Assembly (NCBI GenBank): GCA_964518335.1
Contig: CAZFDT010000009.1
Span: 40,343 to 104,342 of the forward strand
Reading direction: 5' to 3'
Source of the DNA: CAZFDT01 sp964518335
GTDB taxonomy: Bacteria > Planctomycetota > Phycisphaerae > Phycisphaerales > Phycisphaeraceae
Length of the DNA stretch: 64,000 nt
Shown: positions 62,894 to 64,000 of the stretch, in pieces
Layout of the letters: each line of letters opens with the position of its first letter
Position numbering within the stretch: position 1 is the stretch's first letter
Program-made: the position numbers and the translations under genes
Notes under the pieces: model-generated
Told to the model about the DNA's origin: nothing
Databases searched by the model: none
The model's input: only the letters and a program-made list of their open reading frames with translations

Positions 62894-62899
62894 TATAAT
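62894..62899 (+). promoter_or_regulatory. consensus -10 box upstream of 62947 gene
   Basis: A perfect TATAAT, 47 nt before the GTG start, within an AT-rich island (TATACCGTATA). No -35 hexamer lies at the usual distance, so activator or extended -10 use is possible. Confidence 0.4.
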
Positions 62900-62946
62900 C
62901 GCGCTTCGGCCTGCCTGACCGGCCGCGATCCCGCCACGAGGCCCTC

Positions 62947-63945
62947 GTGTTGGACAAGCCCATCGCATCTTCGCCGTCAAGCGCCGCACCGGCCTCAGTC
63001 GGACCGGACGAACGCCACCGCACCATGGCTCCCCCCGCGCGTAGTCACCCTCTGGCTCAACTCCGCGCCGTCGTCCTCCTGGCGGGCTCCGTCAGACCCA
63101 CACGCTTCATGCGCGCCATCGGCCGCAGCGTCCTGGGCCTGCCTCTCGACGGCCGCATCACCATCCTCGACCACTGGCGCGACCACGTCGAGGAACTGGC
63201 CAACCAGGTCGTCGGCAGACCCGTCACCGTCCGCGTCATGGTCGGCAAGGCCTCCCCTCGCCCCCCCCACGTCGAGCCCGGGCCCAACACCCGCTTCGAG
63301 TACGAAACCGACCCCGGCGAGTTCCGCGGCACCGGCGGACTGCTCTCCGATATCGCCCAGCACTACGCCGACCACGAATACCTCTTCGTCGCCAATGCCG
63401 CCCAGCTCGTCCTCGAACCTCTGCCCCGGCTCGTCGAGCACCTGGCCTTCATCGGCGGCGACGTCTGCATCGTCTCACACGAGGACGGCACGCCCAGCGG
63501 TCTCATGATGATCCGCTGCGGATGCCTCCGCGCCATCCCCCGCATCGGATTCGTCGATCTCAAGGAACAGGCCCTGCCCAGCATCGCCAAACGCCACCTC
63601 GTCAAGGTCGCCCGCCGCCTCCGACCCACCGGCCTGCCCATGCGCACCCTCGACGGGTACATCGACTCGCTCCGCGAATACCACCGCCGCCTGCTCGGCC
63701 ACGCCGGCTACCACGACCCCTTCACCGAAGACTGGAAACCCACCTTCAGCCTCGTCGAAGCCTCCGCTCGCGTCGATCCCTCCGCCACCGTCCACGACTC
63801 GGTCGTCCTCGCAGGCGCCTCCGTCGGGCCCGGCGCCGTCCTCGTCCGCTCCATCGTCTGCCCCGGCGGCATCGTCGCCCGACGCGACATGCCCGTGGAC
63901 CAGATCGTCGCCCCCGCCAACCACCCCACCCCCGTCACCGCCTGA
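62947..63945 (+). CDS. NDP-sugar nucleotidyltransferase-like protein, degenerate
   Basis: 332-aa protein with the outline of a sugar nucleotidyltransferase (Rossmann-like domain ILDHWRDHVEELANQVVG and FVANAAQLVLEPL, then a short left-handed beta-helix ASARVDPSATVHDSVVLAGA). The nucleotide-binding signature GG-x-GTRL-x-P is replaced by LLAGSVRPTRF, so activity as a pyrophosphorylase is doubtful. GTG at 62947 follows a GAGG site inside a short palindrome; ATG at 63025 is an alternative start. Confidence 0.7.
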   Translation: MLDKPIASSPSSAAPASVGPDERHRTMAPPARSHPLAQLRAVVLLAGSVRPTRFMRAIGRSVLGLPLDGRITILDHWRDHVEELANQVVGRPVTVRVMVGKASPRPPHVEPGPNTRFEYETDPGEFRGTGGLLSDIAQHYADHEYLFVANAAQLVLEPLPRLVEHLAFIGGDVCIVSHEDGTPSGLMMIRCGCLRAIPRIGFVDLKEQALPSIAKRHLVKVARRLRPTGLPMRTLDGYIDSLREYHRRLLGHAGYHDPFTEDWKPTFSLVEASARVDPSATVHDSVVLAGASVGPGAVLVRSIVCPGGIVARRDMPVDQIVAPANHPTPVTA

Positions 63946-64000
63946 CCCCCCCCGCTAATCGGAATCACTGGGTTTTCACCTTCACCACACGATGCGCCTG

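Overview
The window looks like chromosomal DNA of a planctomycete, most likely class Phycisphaerae or a close relative. The support is high GC (roughly two thirds, by eye), four proteins with C-terminal PEP-CTERM sorting signals, one protein with the LEPR-type N-terminus (LEPRLLMAAD), a pseudopilin-type N-terminus (FSLIELLVVIG), and an ECF sigma factor translationally coupled to a Ser/Thr kinase with a beta-propeller. This is a placement from gene features only; no rRNA is present. I see no phage, integrase, IS element or CRISPR array.

Layout. 0-5.6 kb is a surface-polysaccharide block: a Wzm/Wzt-like ABC exporter (the ATPase is cut by the left edge), a GT2 glycosyltransferase, a WbaP-type initiating phosphosugar transferase and a GT39-like membrane glycosyltransferase. 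5.6-8.1 kb holds frr-pyrH and a histidine-rich ZIP metal transporter with a Fur-like palindrome in front of its start. 8.2-11.6 kb has nuoB and nuoC separated by a PEP-CTERM gene. 11.6-16 kb is a minus-strand run: membrane-anchored protein, pseudopilin, ABC ATPase and permease, then tRNA-Leu(UAA), a DUF4380-like secreted protein and a small membrane protein. 16-20.7 kb is hyuA-hyuB coupled to a PEP-CTERM trypsin-like protease. 20.9-29.4 kb carries fdhA, a PEP-CTERM twin retropepsin-like protein, hflX, a GHL6-like glycosidase homologue, a zinc-ribbon membrane protein and a quinone-reductase-like enzyme.

29.4-37.6 kb is an envelope-lipid neighbourhood: a giant AsmA-like protein with four internal repeats, a DegT aminotransferase, mlaF-mlaD without an adjacent permease gene, and apgM. 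37.7-42.1 kb is a candidate sugar-use module: a XylR-like regulator divergent from a PEP-CTERM protein and a large secreted hydrolase-like protein. 42.1-47.9 kb has a secreted HEAT-repeat/propeller pair and uppP. 47.9-54.3 kb has a zinc-type dehydrogenase and a tightly overlapping nadK-methyltransferase-neuA-neuB-neuC-neuD operon for a sialic-acid-like nonulosonate. 54.3-64 kb has an M28 peptidase with a PDZ domain, a GT-C glycosyltransferase, an RTX/LEPR protein with an unusual C-terminal decapeptide repeat, the ECF sigma/kinase pair and a degenerate nucleotidyltransferase-like protein.

The common theme is the cell envelope: glycan initiation, polymer export, lipid-carrier recycling (uppP), nonulosonate synthesis, lipid transport and sorted surface proteins. 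The most unusual signal is the [LM]QDFH decapeptide repeat at the C-terminus of the RTX protein that faces the sigma/kinase operon.
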